A stretch of 64,000 nt of DNA, taken from the NCBI GenBank assembly GCA_963725185.1, contig CAVRXO010000003.1, forward strand, positions 434,001 through 498,000, written 5' to 3'. Below, in pieces: positions 43,267-52,621 of the stretch (its first letter is position 1; each line of letters starts with the position of its first letter). Position numbers and translations under genes: made by a program. The notes under the pieces were generated by a model that ran no database searches, had not been told where the DNA came from, and was given only the letters and a program-made list of their open reading frames with translations. This DNA comes from VAZQ01 sp963725185. Its GTDB lineage: Bacteria > Pseudomonadota > Alphaproteobacteria > Rhizobiales > Xanthobacteraceae.

Positions 43267-44589
43267 TCAGCTTTTCTCGATCCGGATCACTTGCGGCTTC
43301 TCGACCCAGACACCGTCCTGCTCGATCGCCGCCAGCGCCCGGCGCACCGCGTCCTCGGTGGTCGCATAGGTGATGAGCACGACCAGCGCGGGCTTGTCGA
43401 CCCGGCGGGGATCCTCGCCGCCGTGCGGCCTGCGGTCACGGCCGTGCTGCATGATCAATTCCAGCGAAATCTGCTCGTCCGCCATGCGGCGCGCGATGGT
43501 CGCGGCAGTACCGGGCCGATCGACGACGGCAAGACGAATGTAATAGCCGCCTTCGTGGCGCTGCATCGGCGCGCGTTGCGGCTTGGTCAGGACGGCGGCC
43601 GGGCGCCCGAAGGCCGGGGCCCGGCGGCCGCACGCAATGTCCATCAGGTCCGCGACCACCGCCGAGGCCGTGGCGGCACCGCCGGCGCCGGGGCCCATCA
43701 GGGTCAGCTCCATCGTGTCGGCATCGATCGCGACCGCATTGAGCACGCCGTCGACCTCCGCGATCACGGTCCCCTGCCGCACCATGGTCGGATGCACGCG
43801 CTGCTCGATGCCGACATCGGTCCGTTGCGCAACGCCCAAAAGTTTCACCCGGTAGCCCAATTCATCGGCGGCTTCGAGATCGGCAAGCGAGATCGATTCG
43901 ATGCCCTCCACATGCACCGCCTCGGCATCGACCTCGGTGCCGAATGCCAGGCTGGTCAGGATCGCAAGCTTGTGGGCGGTGTCGAAGCCGCCGATGTCGA
44001 AGGTCGGGTTGGCTTCGGCATAGCCGAGCCGTTGTGCCTCCTTGAGGCATTCCGCGAACGACAGGTGCTCCTTGTGCATGCGCGTGAGGATGTAGTTGCA
44101 GGTGCCGTTGAGGATGCCGTAGACGCGGGCGATGCGGCTGCCACCGAGGCCCTCGCGCAAGGTCTTGACGATCGGGATGCCGCCGGCGACGGCCGCCTCG
44201 AAATTCAACGCGGCATCGTGCTGCTCGGCGAGCTTGGCGAGCGCCACGCCGTGACGCGCGAGCAGCGCCTTGTTGGCGGTGACCACGCCTCGGCCGAGCC
44301 CGAGCGCCGCCTCCACCGCGCTCTTGGCGGGGTCGCCCTCCCCGCCCATCAGCTCGACAAACACGTCGATGCCGGGATCGCGGGCGAGCGTGATCGGATC
44401 GGAAACCTGGCGCGCCGAGGAAAGGTCGAGGGTGGGGTCCTTCGGCGGGTCCTTGGCGGCGTAGGCCGCAAGCTCGATGCCGCGGCCGGCACGCTGCTTG
44501 AGCGCGGCCTGCGAACGGGCGAGCATCGCGGCAACGGCGGAGCCGACCGTGCCCAATCCGGCGAGGCCCACTCTCAGCGGTTCGGCCAT
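43267..44589 (-). CDS. hom: Homoserine dehydrogenase
   Basis: 440 residues. Reduces aspartate semialdehyde to homoserine for threonine and methionine synthesis. The NAD(P) Rossmann motif VGLAGLGTVGSAVAAML is at the N-terminus. VVTANKALLARHGVALAKLA, GILNGTCNYILTRMH and EANPTFDIGGFDTAHKLAIL are the catalytic-domain hallmarks. The C-terminal 80 residues are an ACT domain (YYIRLAVVDRPGTAATIARR), the site of feedback control. It lies 30 bp after the aminotransferase gene and before glpX. Confidence 0.95.
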   Translation of the reverse strand: MAEPLRVGLAGLGTVGSAVAAMLARSQAALKQRAGRGIELAAYAAKDPPKDPTLDLSSARQVSDPITLARDPGIDVFVELMGGEGDPAKSAVEAALGLGRGVVTANKALLARHGVALAKLAEQHDAALNFEAAVAGGIPIVKTLREGLGGSRIARVYGILNGTCNYILTRMHKEHLSFAECLKEAQRLGYAEANPTFDIGGFDTAHKLAILTSLAFGTEVDAEAVHVEGIESISLADLEAADELGYRVKLLGVAQRTDVGIEQRVHPTMVRQGTVIAEVDGVLNAVAIDADTMELTLMGPGAGGAATASAVVADLMDIACGRRAPAFGRPAAVLTKPQRAPMQRHEGGYYIRLAVVDRPGTAATIARRMADEQISLELIMQHGRDRRPHGGEDPRRVDKPALVVLITYATTEDAVRRALAAIEQDGVWVEKPQVIRIEKS

Positions 44590-44619
44590 TAGGGCAATCC
44601 GGCAGGAATTCGTTGGCGA

Positions 44620-45837
44620 TCAGCCGCGTTTGGCAAGCGGAACCACGTTGTGCAACTTTTCCGGCGCGCTTTCAAGGAAGCGTCTGATATTGCGCGCGGC
44701 TTGGCGGATGCGCTGCTCGTTCTCGACCAGCGCGATCCGCACGAATCCTTCGCCATATTCGCCGAAACCGATGCCCGGCGAAACCGCCACCCCGGCCTTC
44801 TCCACCAAGAGCGTGGAAAAGTCGATGCTGCCGATCGACTGGAACGGCTCCGGCAACGGCGCCCAGGCGAACATGGAGGCGCGCGGCGCCGGCACCTGCC
44901 AGCCGGCGCGGCCGAACGAATCGACCAGCACGTCGCGTCGGCGCCGATAGATCGCCCGCATCTCGTGGATGCAGTCGTCCGGACCATTGAGCGCGGCGGT
45001 CGCCGCCACCTGGATCGGCGTGAAGGCCCCATAGTCGAGATAGGACTTGACCCGCGCCAGCGCCCCGATGATGCGCTCGTTGCCCACCGCAAAGCCGATG
45101 CGCCAGCCCGGCATCGAGTAGGTCTTCGACAGCGAGGTGAACTCGACCGCGACATCGATCGCGCCGGGGACTTGCAGCACCGAGGGCGGCGGACGATCGT
45201 CGAAATAGACCTCCGCATAGGCAAGATCGGACAGCACGAAGATGCCGTGCCGCTTCGCGAACGGGATCAGCTCCCTGTAGAAATCGAGCTCGGCCACATA
45301 GGCGGTCGGGTTCGACGGGTAGCAGACCACGACCGCGATCGGCTTGGGAATCGAGTGGATGATGGCGCGCTCGAGCGACTGGAAGAAGGCCGGCGTCGGG
45401 TCCGAGGGGACAGAGCGGATGACGCCCCCGGCCATGAGGAAGCCGAAGGCATGGATCGGGTAGCTCGGGTTGGGCACCAGCACCACATCGCCGGGCGCCG
45501 TGATCGCCTGGGCCACGTTGGCGAAGCCCTCCTTGGAACCCAGCGTGGTGACGATCTGGGTCTCGGGATTGAGCTTGACGCCGAAACGCCGCTCGTAATA
45601 GGCGGCCTGGGCGCGCCGCAGCCCGGGAATTCCGCGCGACGAGGAATAACGGTCGGTGCGGGCCTTGCCGACGGTCTCCTTCAGCTTTTCGACGACATGG
45701 TCGGGCGCCGGCAGATCCGGGTTGCCCATGCCGAGATCGATGATGTCGGCTCCGCCATTGCGGGCAGCCGCCTTGGCGCGATTGACCTGCTCGAAGACGT
45801 AAGGAGGCAGACGACGGATGCGGTGAAATTCTTCCAT
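44620..45837 (-). CDS. PLP-dependent aminotransferase (AlaC/LL-diaminopimelate aminotransferase-like)
   Basis: 405 residues from ATG 45837 (MEEFHRIRRLPPYVFEQVNR); an upstream in-frame extension has no family similarity. Class I/II aminotransferase with DIIDLGMGNPDLPAPDHVVE, VVVCYPSNPTAYVAELDF, FVLSDLAYAEVYFDD and FTSLSKTYSMPGWRIGFAVG, where Lys binds PLP. Relatives upstream of hom in alphaproteobacteria are annotated as aspartate or alanine aminotransferases (AlaC). The position next to hom suggests amino-acid synthesis. The exact substrate is not proven. Confidence 0.9.
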   Translation of the reverse strand: MEEFHRIRRLPPYVFEQVNRAKAAARNGGADIIDLGMGNPDLPAPDHVVEKLKETVGKARTDRYSSSRGIPGLRRAQAAYYERRFGVKLNPETQIVTTLGSKEGFANVAQAITAPGDVVLVPNPSYPIHAFGFLMAGGVIRSVPSDPTPAFFQSLERAIIHSIPKPIAVVVCYPSNPTAYVAELDFYRELIPFAKRHGIFVLSDLAYAEVYFDDRPPPSVLQVPGAIDVAVEFTSLSKTYSMPGWRIGFAVGNERIIGALARVKSYLDYGAFTPIQVAATAALNGPDDCIHEMRAIYRRRRDVLVDSFGRAGWQVPAPRASMFAWAPLPEPFQSIGSIDFSTLLVEKAGVAVSPGIGFGEYGEGFVRIALVENEQRIRQAARNIRRFLESAPEKLHNVVPLAKRG

Positions 45838-45892
45838 TGAACGGCTCCGAGTGTCCCGATTCGCCAGCCCGGCGAGCCGGTGCCGGCTTTTA

Positions 45893-46279
45893 TCACGGGT
45901 TCCCCGCGTTGCCAGCACTCGCATTGGCGGTCTTGCCGCCGGCCGGTGCCGTCGTGCCGGCGGTTGCGGCCGTCGGCGCATCCGGGTTGCCGCCATAGCG
46001 GTTACGCGCCGCCACCAGGTCGTCCTCCAGCTGCTTTTGCTGGTCGTTGTCGAGCGTGGCGGTGCTGCGCGCCGGCGGCATATTGTGAACCGCCGGGTAC
46101 TGTCCCGTGCTCGTCGGCCGTTCCGGCGTATCCGCCGGCAGGCCGCCGACCGCGGCCGGCAAATGGTCGGCGATCAATCCCGAGCAGCCGGAAAGTAATC
46201 CGCTCGCGCACGCCGCCAGCACGGCGGCCGCGACAATGCGCAGGCGGGTCGGCCGCTTAGATCGCGATGGAGAATTCAT
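45893..46279 (-). CDS. Putative lipoprotein, function unknown
   Basis: 128 residues. The signal peptide and lipobox (VAAAVLAACASGLLSGCSG) indicate lipidation at Cys. The mature part is low-complexity Ala/Thr/Pro-rich with a short conserved block (QQKQLEDDLVAARNRYGG), as in an uncharacterised lipoprotein family of Hyphomicrobiales. It lies 55 bp upstream of the aminotransferase gene in the same orientation and may be its operon partner. Confidence 0.75.
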   Translation of the reverse strand: MNSPSRSKRPTRLRIVAAAVLAACASGLLSGCSGLIADHLPAAVGGLPADTPERPTSTGQYPAVHNMPPARSTATLDNDQQKQLEDDLVAARNRYGGNPDAPTAATAGTTAPAGGKTANASAGNAGNP

Positions 46280-46749
46280 CGGTCGGTCCGATCAGATCCC
46301 GCGGGGTTTCAGGTAGGCACCCCCCGGGATCTGGTGCCCAAGCCCAATGCTCAAGCTCAAAGCCCAAGTCTGCGCCCAAGTCTGACACGAGCCGAGTAGC
46401 CCCCCCGTCTGGCGTCCCAGCCCAATCTCCCATTATCCGGCATCCGCGGCCGAATGTTGGCGCAGACGCCAATTCCACCGGCCTCTTCGTCCCCTGCCGC
46501 CGCAAACAAAAACGCCGTCGATTCAAGCGGCTAGGCGGTGCTTTTGTCATTCACTAGTAATATGACCAAAGCAAGGTTTAAGGATAGAGAGTTAACAACG
46601 CCCCTTGGGATCCCGCAACCGGAAAAGCCTTCGGGGCAAAGCGCCCTTCTGGCGCGCTCATGCGCACCCGGTCACTGGTACCGGTCACTTGCACCGACGT
46701 TCTGCAAAATCCATCTGAGGCATAGGAAACGCATGAGGAATTTGGGTCG
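46280..46749. promoter_or_regulatory. Divergent intergenic region upstream of phaC
   Basis: These 470 bases separate the lipoprotein (minus) and phaC (plus). They include a stretch of imperfect GCCCAAGC/GCTCAAGC repeats (about 46337-46383). There is also a direct repeat CCGGTCACT near 46670-46688. A GCCG...CGGC hairpin followed by TTTTTGTTT reads on the minus strand at about 46505-46530. No gene, gene remnant or convincing promoter was recognised. Confidence 0.35.
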
Positions 46750-48586
46750 ATGCGCGAGGGCCGAGGTGGCCAATTGAAAGCTCCAACCGCCAAACCCGAA
46801 CCGGCGGCGTCCCCTCCCTCGGTCGATATCGAGGAATTCGCGCGCAACCTCGCCCGCGTGGTGGAGCAAGGCGGAAAGGCATTGGCCGCCTATCTCAAGC
46901 CGCGCGAGGAAGGACGCATCCAGGGCGAATATGCCGAGTTCATCGACGTGGTGAAGACGCTCGGCCAAGTCGGCCAATATTGGCTCAAGGACCCGCAGCG
47001 CGCGCTCGACCTGCAGCTGAACCTGGGCAGGTCCTACCTCGATCTATGGGCGGGCGCGGTCAAGCGCATGGCGGGCGAGAAAACCGAGCCGGTTGCCGAA
47101 CCGAGCCCGAAGGACAAGCGCTTCGCCGACCCCGAATGGTCGAGCAATCAGTTCTTCGATTTCCTCAAGCAGGCCTATCTCCTGACGGTGACCTGGGCGA
47201 ACCATCTGGTCAAGGACGCCGAAGGGCTCGATCCGATCACGCTGCAGAAGGCCGACTTCTACATCCGCCAGATCGCGAACGCGATTGCGCCCTCGAATTT
47301 CGTGCTGACCAATCCCGAGCTGCTGCGCGAGACGCTGGCGTCCAACGCCGAGAATTTGGCGCGCGGGATGCACATGCTGGCCGAGGATATCGCGGCCGGC
47401 GGCGGCGACCTGCGCATCCGCCAGACCAACGCCGAAGCCTTCGCGGTGGGCGGCGATCTGGCGATCACGCCCGGCAAGGTCGTCTTCCAGAACGACCTCA
47501 TCCAGCTCATCCAATATGCGCCGACCACCGACACGGTGCTGCAGCGCCCGCTCCTGATCGTGCCGCCGTGGATCAACAAGTTCTATGTGCTGGATCTCAA
47601 CGCCGACAAATCGTTCATCAAATGGTGCGTCGACCGCGGTGTCAGCGTTTTCTGCATTTCCTGGGTCAACCCCGACGCTCATCTGGCGACCAAAAGCTTC
47701 CAGGACTACATGCTCGAAGGCCCGCTCGCCGCGCTCGACGCCATCGAGCAGGCGACCGGCGAGACCAAGGTGAACGCCATCGGCTATTGCGTCGGCGGCA
47801 CCCTGCTCGCCGCTACGCTTGCCTACATGGCGGCGGATCGCGATCAGCGCATCGCCTCCGCCACCTTCTTCGCGAGCCAGGTGGATTTCACCTATTCGGG
47901 CGATCTCAAGGTCTTTGCCGATGAGGAGCAGATCGCGGCGCTGGAGCGCCAGATGGCCGATCGCGGCTATCTTGACAGCTCCAAGATGGCCAACTCCTTC
48001 AATCTTCTGCGCTCGAATGATTTGATCTGGCCCTACGTGATCAACAACTACTTCAGGGGCAAGGAGCCGCTGCCGTTCGACCTGCTGTACTGGAACGCCG
48101 ATGCCACCCGCATGCCGGCGGCCAATCATTCGTTCTACCTGCGCAACTGCTATCTCGAGAACAACCTGGCGCGCGGCGAGATGGTCCTCGCCGGCGAGAA
48201 GCTCAATCTCAAATCGATCAAGATTCCGATCTACAATCTGGCGGCACGCGAGGACCACATCGCGCCGGCGAAATCGGTGCTGCTCGGGCTCGAGATGCTT
48301 CGGCGGCCCGGTCAAGTTCGTGCTGGCGGGCTCCGGCCACATCGCCGGCGTCGTCAACCCGCCGGACCGGCACAAGTACCAATATTGGACCGGGCCCAAG
48401 CCCAGCAGCGCCAATCTCGAGCGCTGGCTGGCCAAGGCGGTCGAGCATCCCGGCTCCTGGTGGCCGGACTGGCTCGCCTGGCTCACCGCGCAGGACAACA
48501 CCCAAGTCCCCGCCCGCACGCCCGGCGGCGGCCAGCTCGCGCCGATCGAGGATGCGCCCGGAAGCTATGTGAGGGTCAAGAGCTGA
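46750..48586 (+). CDS. phaC: Class I poly(3-hydroxyalkanoate) synthase, C-terminal frameshift
   Basis: About 612 residues after correction. Polymerises (R)-3-hydroxyacyl-CoA into storage polyester on granules. The N-terminal PhaC_N region (DPEWSSNQFFDFLKQAYLLT) precedes the alpha/beta-hydrolase core. The modified lipase box is IGYCVGGTLLA, with the catalytic Cys near residue 346. Asp is in AAREDHIAPAKS. The catalytic-His block FVLAGSGHIAGVVNPPDRHK is in another frame. Removing one C at about 48298 joins GLEM to FGGPVKFVLAG and gives the normal C-terminus (GSWWPDWLAWL) ending at 48586. Most likely a sequence error. Confidence 0.92.
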
Positions 48587-48784
48587 AAGGTCCGGACCAG
48601 AGCGGCACGCACGGGCAGGAGACGCAAACCGCTCCACGCCCCAACTCTCTGCCTGGCGAAGACGAGAGGAAGCGGAGCAAAGATATCTTGAACAAGCGCC
48701 GATTTCATCGATCCCTCGCCGCACGCGGCCCGATCTTGCGGGTCGTCACGGCCGATCACCTCTCGCCTTAGGCCGATCCGTCAA

Positions 48785-49810
48785 ATGCAGCCACCCTTCA
48801 GCCCGCATCAAGGCCTCGGCGTCATTTACGCGAAGACCCGGGAGGGTATCGACCTGCCGGTGATCGACGTCACCAATCCGCGTTTCGCGGTGCCGAGCGA
48901 TCCGGCCGCGCTAAGGGAGCTGCACGAGGCATTCATCGCGAGCGAGCGCAGGCGGCGGCGCATCCCGAAATTCATCCTGCGGATGATGCTGAGACGGGCG
49001 GCCCGGAAGTCTCGGCTGATCCGCGCGCTGTTCGAGTCCGACGAGGGATTCCTGGACGGGATGAGCACATATGTGATGAAGCTCGGGCCGGACAATCTCG
49101 TGCCGCCCTATGACACTGCGATCGATCGCAGGATGGCGGCCTCGCCGCACGTCGCCTTGTTGCGCCTTCGCACGCACCAGATCGCGCATCTGGTTGCGGA
49201 AGGAATTGCCGATGACCTCGCCGCCGCGGCCCCCGCAGCACCGTTGAGCCTGATCAATATCGGCGGCGGCCCGGCGCTCGACAGCATCAACGCCCTGATC
49301 CTGTTGCGGAGCTCGCGTCCCGGTTTATTGGACCGGCCAATCGCCATCGAGGTGCTCGATAGCAGCCAGGACGGCGCATTCTTCGGGGCCAATGCATTGG
49401 CGGCATTGCAGGCCGACGAAGGGCCGCTCGCCGGGCTGGACATCGGCCTGCGGCACCGCGACTACGACTGGGACCGACCTGCGGCGCTCGCAAGCCTGGT
49501 CGAGAAGGTCGCCTCGGCAGGTGCCGTGATCGCGGCCTCGACCGAGGGCGCATTGTTCGAGTACGGCAGCGATCAGGCGATCGTCGCCAATTTGCAGACG
49601 CTGCGGGCGAACGGGTCGGGCGTGCGCCTAGTCGCCGGCTCGGTGACCTGCGCGGACGAAACCCGGCGGCGGATGATCGCCGAAACGCGATTCAAGCTGG
49701 TGCCGCGCGGCCTGGCCGGCTTTGCGCCGCTCGCTGCGCAGGCGGGATTTCGTGTCGCCAAGGTCGAATCCGCAATGCTCAGCGAGCAGGTCCTTTTGCG
49801 CTCCGCTTGA
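48785..49810 (+). CDS. Unrecognised protein with SAM-methyltransferase-like fold
   Basis: 341 residues. A Rossmann-like core starts at LSLINIGGGPALDSINALIL (Gly-rich loop), followed by IAIEVLDSSQDGAFFGANAL (acidic end of strand 2) and AGAVIAASTEGALFEYGSDQ. The N-terminal 120 residues are basic and helical (RRRRRIPKFILRMMLRRAAR). This pattern fits a class I methyltransferase with an N-terminal accessory domain, but I do not recognise the family and no catalytic motif is conclusive. It follows phaC by about 200 bp and may or may not share its promoter. Confidence 0.6.
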   Translation: MQPPFSPHQGLGVIYAKTREGIDLPVIDVTNPRFAVPSDPAALRELHEAFIASERRRRRIPKFILRMMLRRAARKSRLIRALFESDEGFLDGMSTYVMKLGPDNLVPPYDTAIDRRMAASPHVALLRLRTHQIAHLVAEGIADDLAAAAPAAPLSLINIGGGPALDSINALILLRSSRPGLLDRPIAIEVLDSSQDGAFFGANALAALQADEGPLAGLDIGLRHRDYDWDRPAALASLVEKVASAGAVIAASTEGALFEYGSDQAIVANLQTLRANGSGVRLVAGSVTCADETRRRMIAETRFKLVPRGLAGFAPLAAQAGFRVAKVESAMLSEQVLLRSA

Positions 49811-49872
49811 CCATCTGCGCAGCGAGAATCGGAAATTTCACGCTCCGCTGCAATCCGGCCCGCAGGCGCCAC

Positions 49873-50175
49873 TCAGAGGGCCTCGACCAGGTCGACCGGC
49901 ACCAGCAGCCGCTCGAAAACCGCGATGCTGGTCGGCTTGACCGGACGAAAGTTCTTGCTGTTGAACGCCGGCTCCACGAAGCCTTCGGAGAAATCCGCGG
50001 GCGCGCTTACGATTTCATAGAAACAGAGCCCCAGCAGGCCGTGCGCCTCGCGCATGTGCCTGATGGTGTAGATGCCATGCAGCTTCGGGAACGCGCTCAC
50101 CGCCGCGCGCCAATATTCGCACGGCGAGAAGACGTCGTTGATGCACACGACCTGTTGGCCGACATGGAAGCTCAT
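49873..50175 (-). CDS. Conserved hypothetical protein (100 residues)
   Basis: MSFHVGQQVVCINDVFSPCE, LHGIYTIRHMREAHGLLGL, FYEIVSAPADFSEGFVEPAF, NSKNFRPVKPTSIAVFERLL: a small soluble beta-rich protein of a kind common in Hyphomicrobiales (FHVGQ-VVC start, IYTIR block, F-PV--TSI-VF end). The frame extends upstream to 50883, but that part is antisense to the SGNH gene and has no such similarity. A weak GAGA lies about nine bases before ATG 50175. Function unknown. Confidence 0.7.
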   Translation of the reverse strand: MSFHVGQQVVCINDVFSPCEYWRAAVSAFPKLHGIYTIRHMREAHGLLGLCFYEIVSAPADFSEGFVEPAFNSKNFRPVKPTSIAVFERLLVPVDLVEAL

Positions 50176-50457
50176 GGCCGTTCTCAAGAGCTGATTGCCG
50201 AAATATGGTTGCATAATAGCGCTCGATTTCCTACGAGCGCCTTTCACGAGGATGAACCTTCGGTAAGGATTCCGAGGCGAGGCGGCGCAGGAGCCTAAGA
50301 CCGCGCCTAACCCGCCCGGCCGCACCGAAACAGCGCCCAAGCGCAGGCCGGGCGCGGCAGGCCGACACGGATCGACGACCAGCGGCAGCTTGTCGAGATC
50401 GCCTCCCCCGGGGATACTGCGGGCTCGGGTTTGCGACGCACGCCAATGGAGGCAACG

Positions 50458-51867
50458 ATGTCTGCGGTTTCTGCGCGATTTAGGCGATTCCCCGCCACGG
50501 TCGCGAGCGCCGGGCGCCTGCTCGTCCAGCGCAAGGGACCGCTGTTCCTGGTCAACCACTTGGTGTTCGCGGCGCTGGCTGCCTGGCTGCTGTGGCGGAT
50601 CGCGCATTGGGACGGCAGCTTCGAACGACGCTACGAGATGGTGCGCCTGTTCGCACTGGGGTGCGTCGCCATATTCAGCTACCTGTCGTTCGTCCTCGGG
50701 TGTCGGGGCAATGCGCGGCTGCTCCCGTATCTCGCCGTTACCTGCGTGGCAGCCGAGATCCTGATGCGCGCGTTGGGCTCGTTCGGGGTGGGCGCGAAGA
50801 ACGACCGGGCGTGGCGGGAGCCGCGGCCGTATTTCATGTTTGGCGGCCCGTCCGACGGCCGGACGCTGGCATTGCTCCCGCAAATGGACGATGGCGGCGG
50901 TCGGTCAATCCGATTGAATTCCGAAGGATTCCGCATCGAACGGGAGATCGTCAATCCAAAGCCGGCCGACGAATTCCGCGTATTCGTGCTTGGGGGCTCG
51001 ACCGTCGCGCTCGGCAAGCCGATTGAGGCGACGATTCCCGCCGTGATCGAGGCTCATCTGCAGGCAATCGGCCTGCCGCAGGCGCGAGTTTATAATTTCG
51101 GCGTCGTGAGCTTCGTGTCCGGTCAGGAATTGGCTCTGCTGGTCCACCGCTTGATCGACCTGAAGCCCGATTTGGTCGTTGCCTACGACGGCGGGAACGA
51201 TCTCATACAACCGTGGGCCTACGACCCCCGGCCGGGATATCCGTTCAACTTCCTCACCGAGGAGGAAGCGATGAGCACGCTCGCCAACTCGCAGGGCGAC
51301 GCGAAGACGATCGCGAGCCTGGCCCGCGATAGCGCGGTCATCCAGGCCCTTCTGGGAACAGCCGATTGGATCGACCGCGTGGGGGCCACGATGGCCCGCC
51401 TGCGCGCCGAGGTGAACTACGGAAGCGAGCCGTGGAAAGAGCAAGTTGCCAACGCTTATGCCCGCAACCAAACCGCAATGTGTCGGGTCGCGCGCGCGAG
51501 CGGCGCGCTGTTTGCGAGCGTCTTTCAGCCCATCCTCGCCTACTCCGAACCGCTCGACAGCGGGCACCTCGGAGCCACTGGCGGGGAGAAGACCGTGGCA
51601 AGTCTGCGCGAGCAGCGGGAAATGGCGCTGCAAGCCATCGCTCGCCAATTTCCCGCGGCTGCGACCGAAGCAGGATGCCGTTTTAGCGACTTCTCCCGCA
51701 TTTTGGAGAAGCAGCAGGATGCCTATGCGGATGCCATCCACATCGACAACGAATCAAATGAGATGATCGGTGGGCGCATTGCCGAGGATCTTATCGCGTG
51801 GCCTGCCCTGAAATCCGCGCCAGACCCCGGCTCCCCGGGCGCTTCCCCGGCCCGTGCGGCCAAATGA
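50458..51867 (+). CDS. Membrane-anchored SGNH/GDSL hydrolase-like protein
   Basis: About 469 residues from ATG 50458, preceded by GGAGG at five bases. Three hydrophobic segments near the N-terminus (LVNHLVFAALAAWLLWRI, LFALGCVAIFSYLSFVLG, LLPYLAVTCVAAEILM) anchor a periplasmic domain. That domain has FRVFVLGGSTVALGKPI (block I, Ser), NFGVVSFVSGQELALL, VVAYDGGNDLIQPW (block III-like) and YADAIHIDNESNEMIG (block V, Asp-x-x-His-like). The pattern is of SGNH esterases/acyltransferases that de-acylate or acylate envelope glycans. No neighbouring glycan gene points to a substrate. Confidence 0.78.
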   Translation: MSAVSARFRRFPATVASAGRLLVQRKGPLFLVNHLVFAALAAWLLWRIAHWDGSFERRYEMVRLFALGCVAIFSYLSFVLGCRGNARLLPYLAVTCVAAEILMRALGSFGVGAKNDRAWREPRPYFMFGGPSDGRTLALLPQMDDGGGRSIRLNSEGFRIEREIVNPKPADEFRVFVLGGSTVALGKPIEATIPAVIEAHLQAIGLPQARVYNFGVVSFVSGQELALLVHRLIDLKPDLVVAYDGGNDLIQPWAYDPRPGYPFNFLTEEEAMSTLANSQGDAKTIASLARDSAVIQALLGTADWIDRVGATMARLRAEVNYGSEPWKEQVANAYARNQTAMCRVARASGALFASVFQPILAYSEPLDSGHLGATGGEKTVASLREQREMALQAIARQFPAAATEAGCRFSDFSRILEKQQDAYADAIHIDNESNEMIGGRIAEDLIAWPALKSAPDPGSPGASPARAAK

Positions 51868-51897
51868 CTCTCCGACTGACTTTGAGAGCGGGAGGTC

Positions 51898-52509
51898 TCA
51901 GACCGGGCGTCGCGACAGCGACAGCCAGATGCCGCCGCCGATCAGCGTGAGCCCGGAAAATCGGCCGAGGAATCTGGCGCGCGCCGGCTGCATGAGCCAG
52001 ACGCGCCCGAGGCCCGCGAGAATGGCCCAGGCCGAGTCGCTCAGCGTGCCCAGCAGCACCGAAACGGTGCACATGAGCGCGAGCTGAGGCGCGGCGGGCA
52101 GGCCCGGATCGACGAATTGCGGTAGGAAGGCCGTGAAGAACGCGATGGTCTTGGGGTTGGACAGCGCGACCAGAACTCCTCGCCGGAAATAGATCCGCTG
52201 GTTCGGCGGCACCGGCGTGCCCTGCCCGGCCCCGCGCCAAGCCTGGATGCCGAGCCAGATCAGATAGCCGGCACCGACGAAGCGCAACACTTCGAACCCG
52301 GCCAGCGCGTGCTGCAGGATCCAGCTCAGCCCAAGCGCGATCACCGCCAGCAGCACGGCATTTCCGCTGGAGGTTCCCGCGACCGTGACCAGCCCGGCGC
52401 GCAGGCCTTTGCTGACGCTGGTGGCGACCACCAGGGTCACGATCGGCCCCGGGATCAGGAACAAGACCAAGGTGATCAGCAGAAATGCCGTGAACAATTG
52501 CCAGTTCAT
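51898..52509 (-). CDS. LysE/RhtB family amino-acid exporter
   Basis: 203 residues, the usual family length, with six hydrophobic segments. FLIPGPIVTLVVATSVSKGL (family signature at the N-terminus), AGLVTVAGTSSGNAVLLAVI and VLVALSNPKTIAFFTAFLPQF are characteristic. It would export an amino acid or homoserine-lactone-like compound across the inner membrane. It is convergent with the SGNH gene and divergent from the next solute-binding gene (about 110 bp). Confidence 0.9.
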   Translation of the reverse strand: MNWQLFTAFLLITLVLFLIPGPIVTLVVATSVSKGLRAGLVTVAGTSSGNAVLLAVIALGLSWILQHALAGFEVLRFVGAGYLIWLGIQAWRGAGQGTPVPPNQRIYFRRGVLVALSNPKTIAFFTAFLPQFVDPGLPAAPQLALMCTVSVLLGTLSDSAWAILAGLGRVWLMQPARARFLGRFSGLTLIGGGIWLSLSRRPV

Positions 52510-52621
52510 CGATCCCCCGCCGCGCGCGGCCGCATCTTGCAGGCGCTCAGCCTTACCACATCTCGCCTTGCGCGGCTCCCTCGGTTAGTCTTGCGGCATG
52601 GAGATGAGCACGGAGAGCCCA

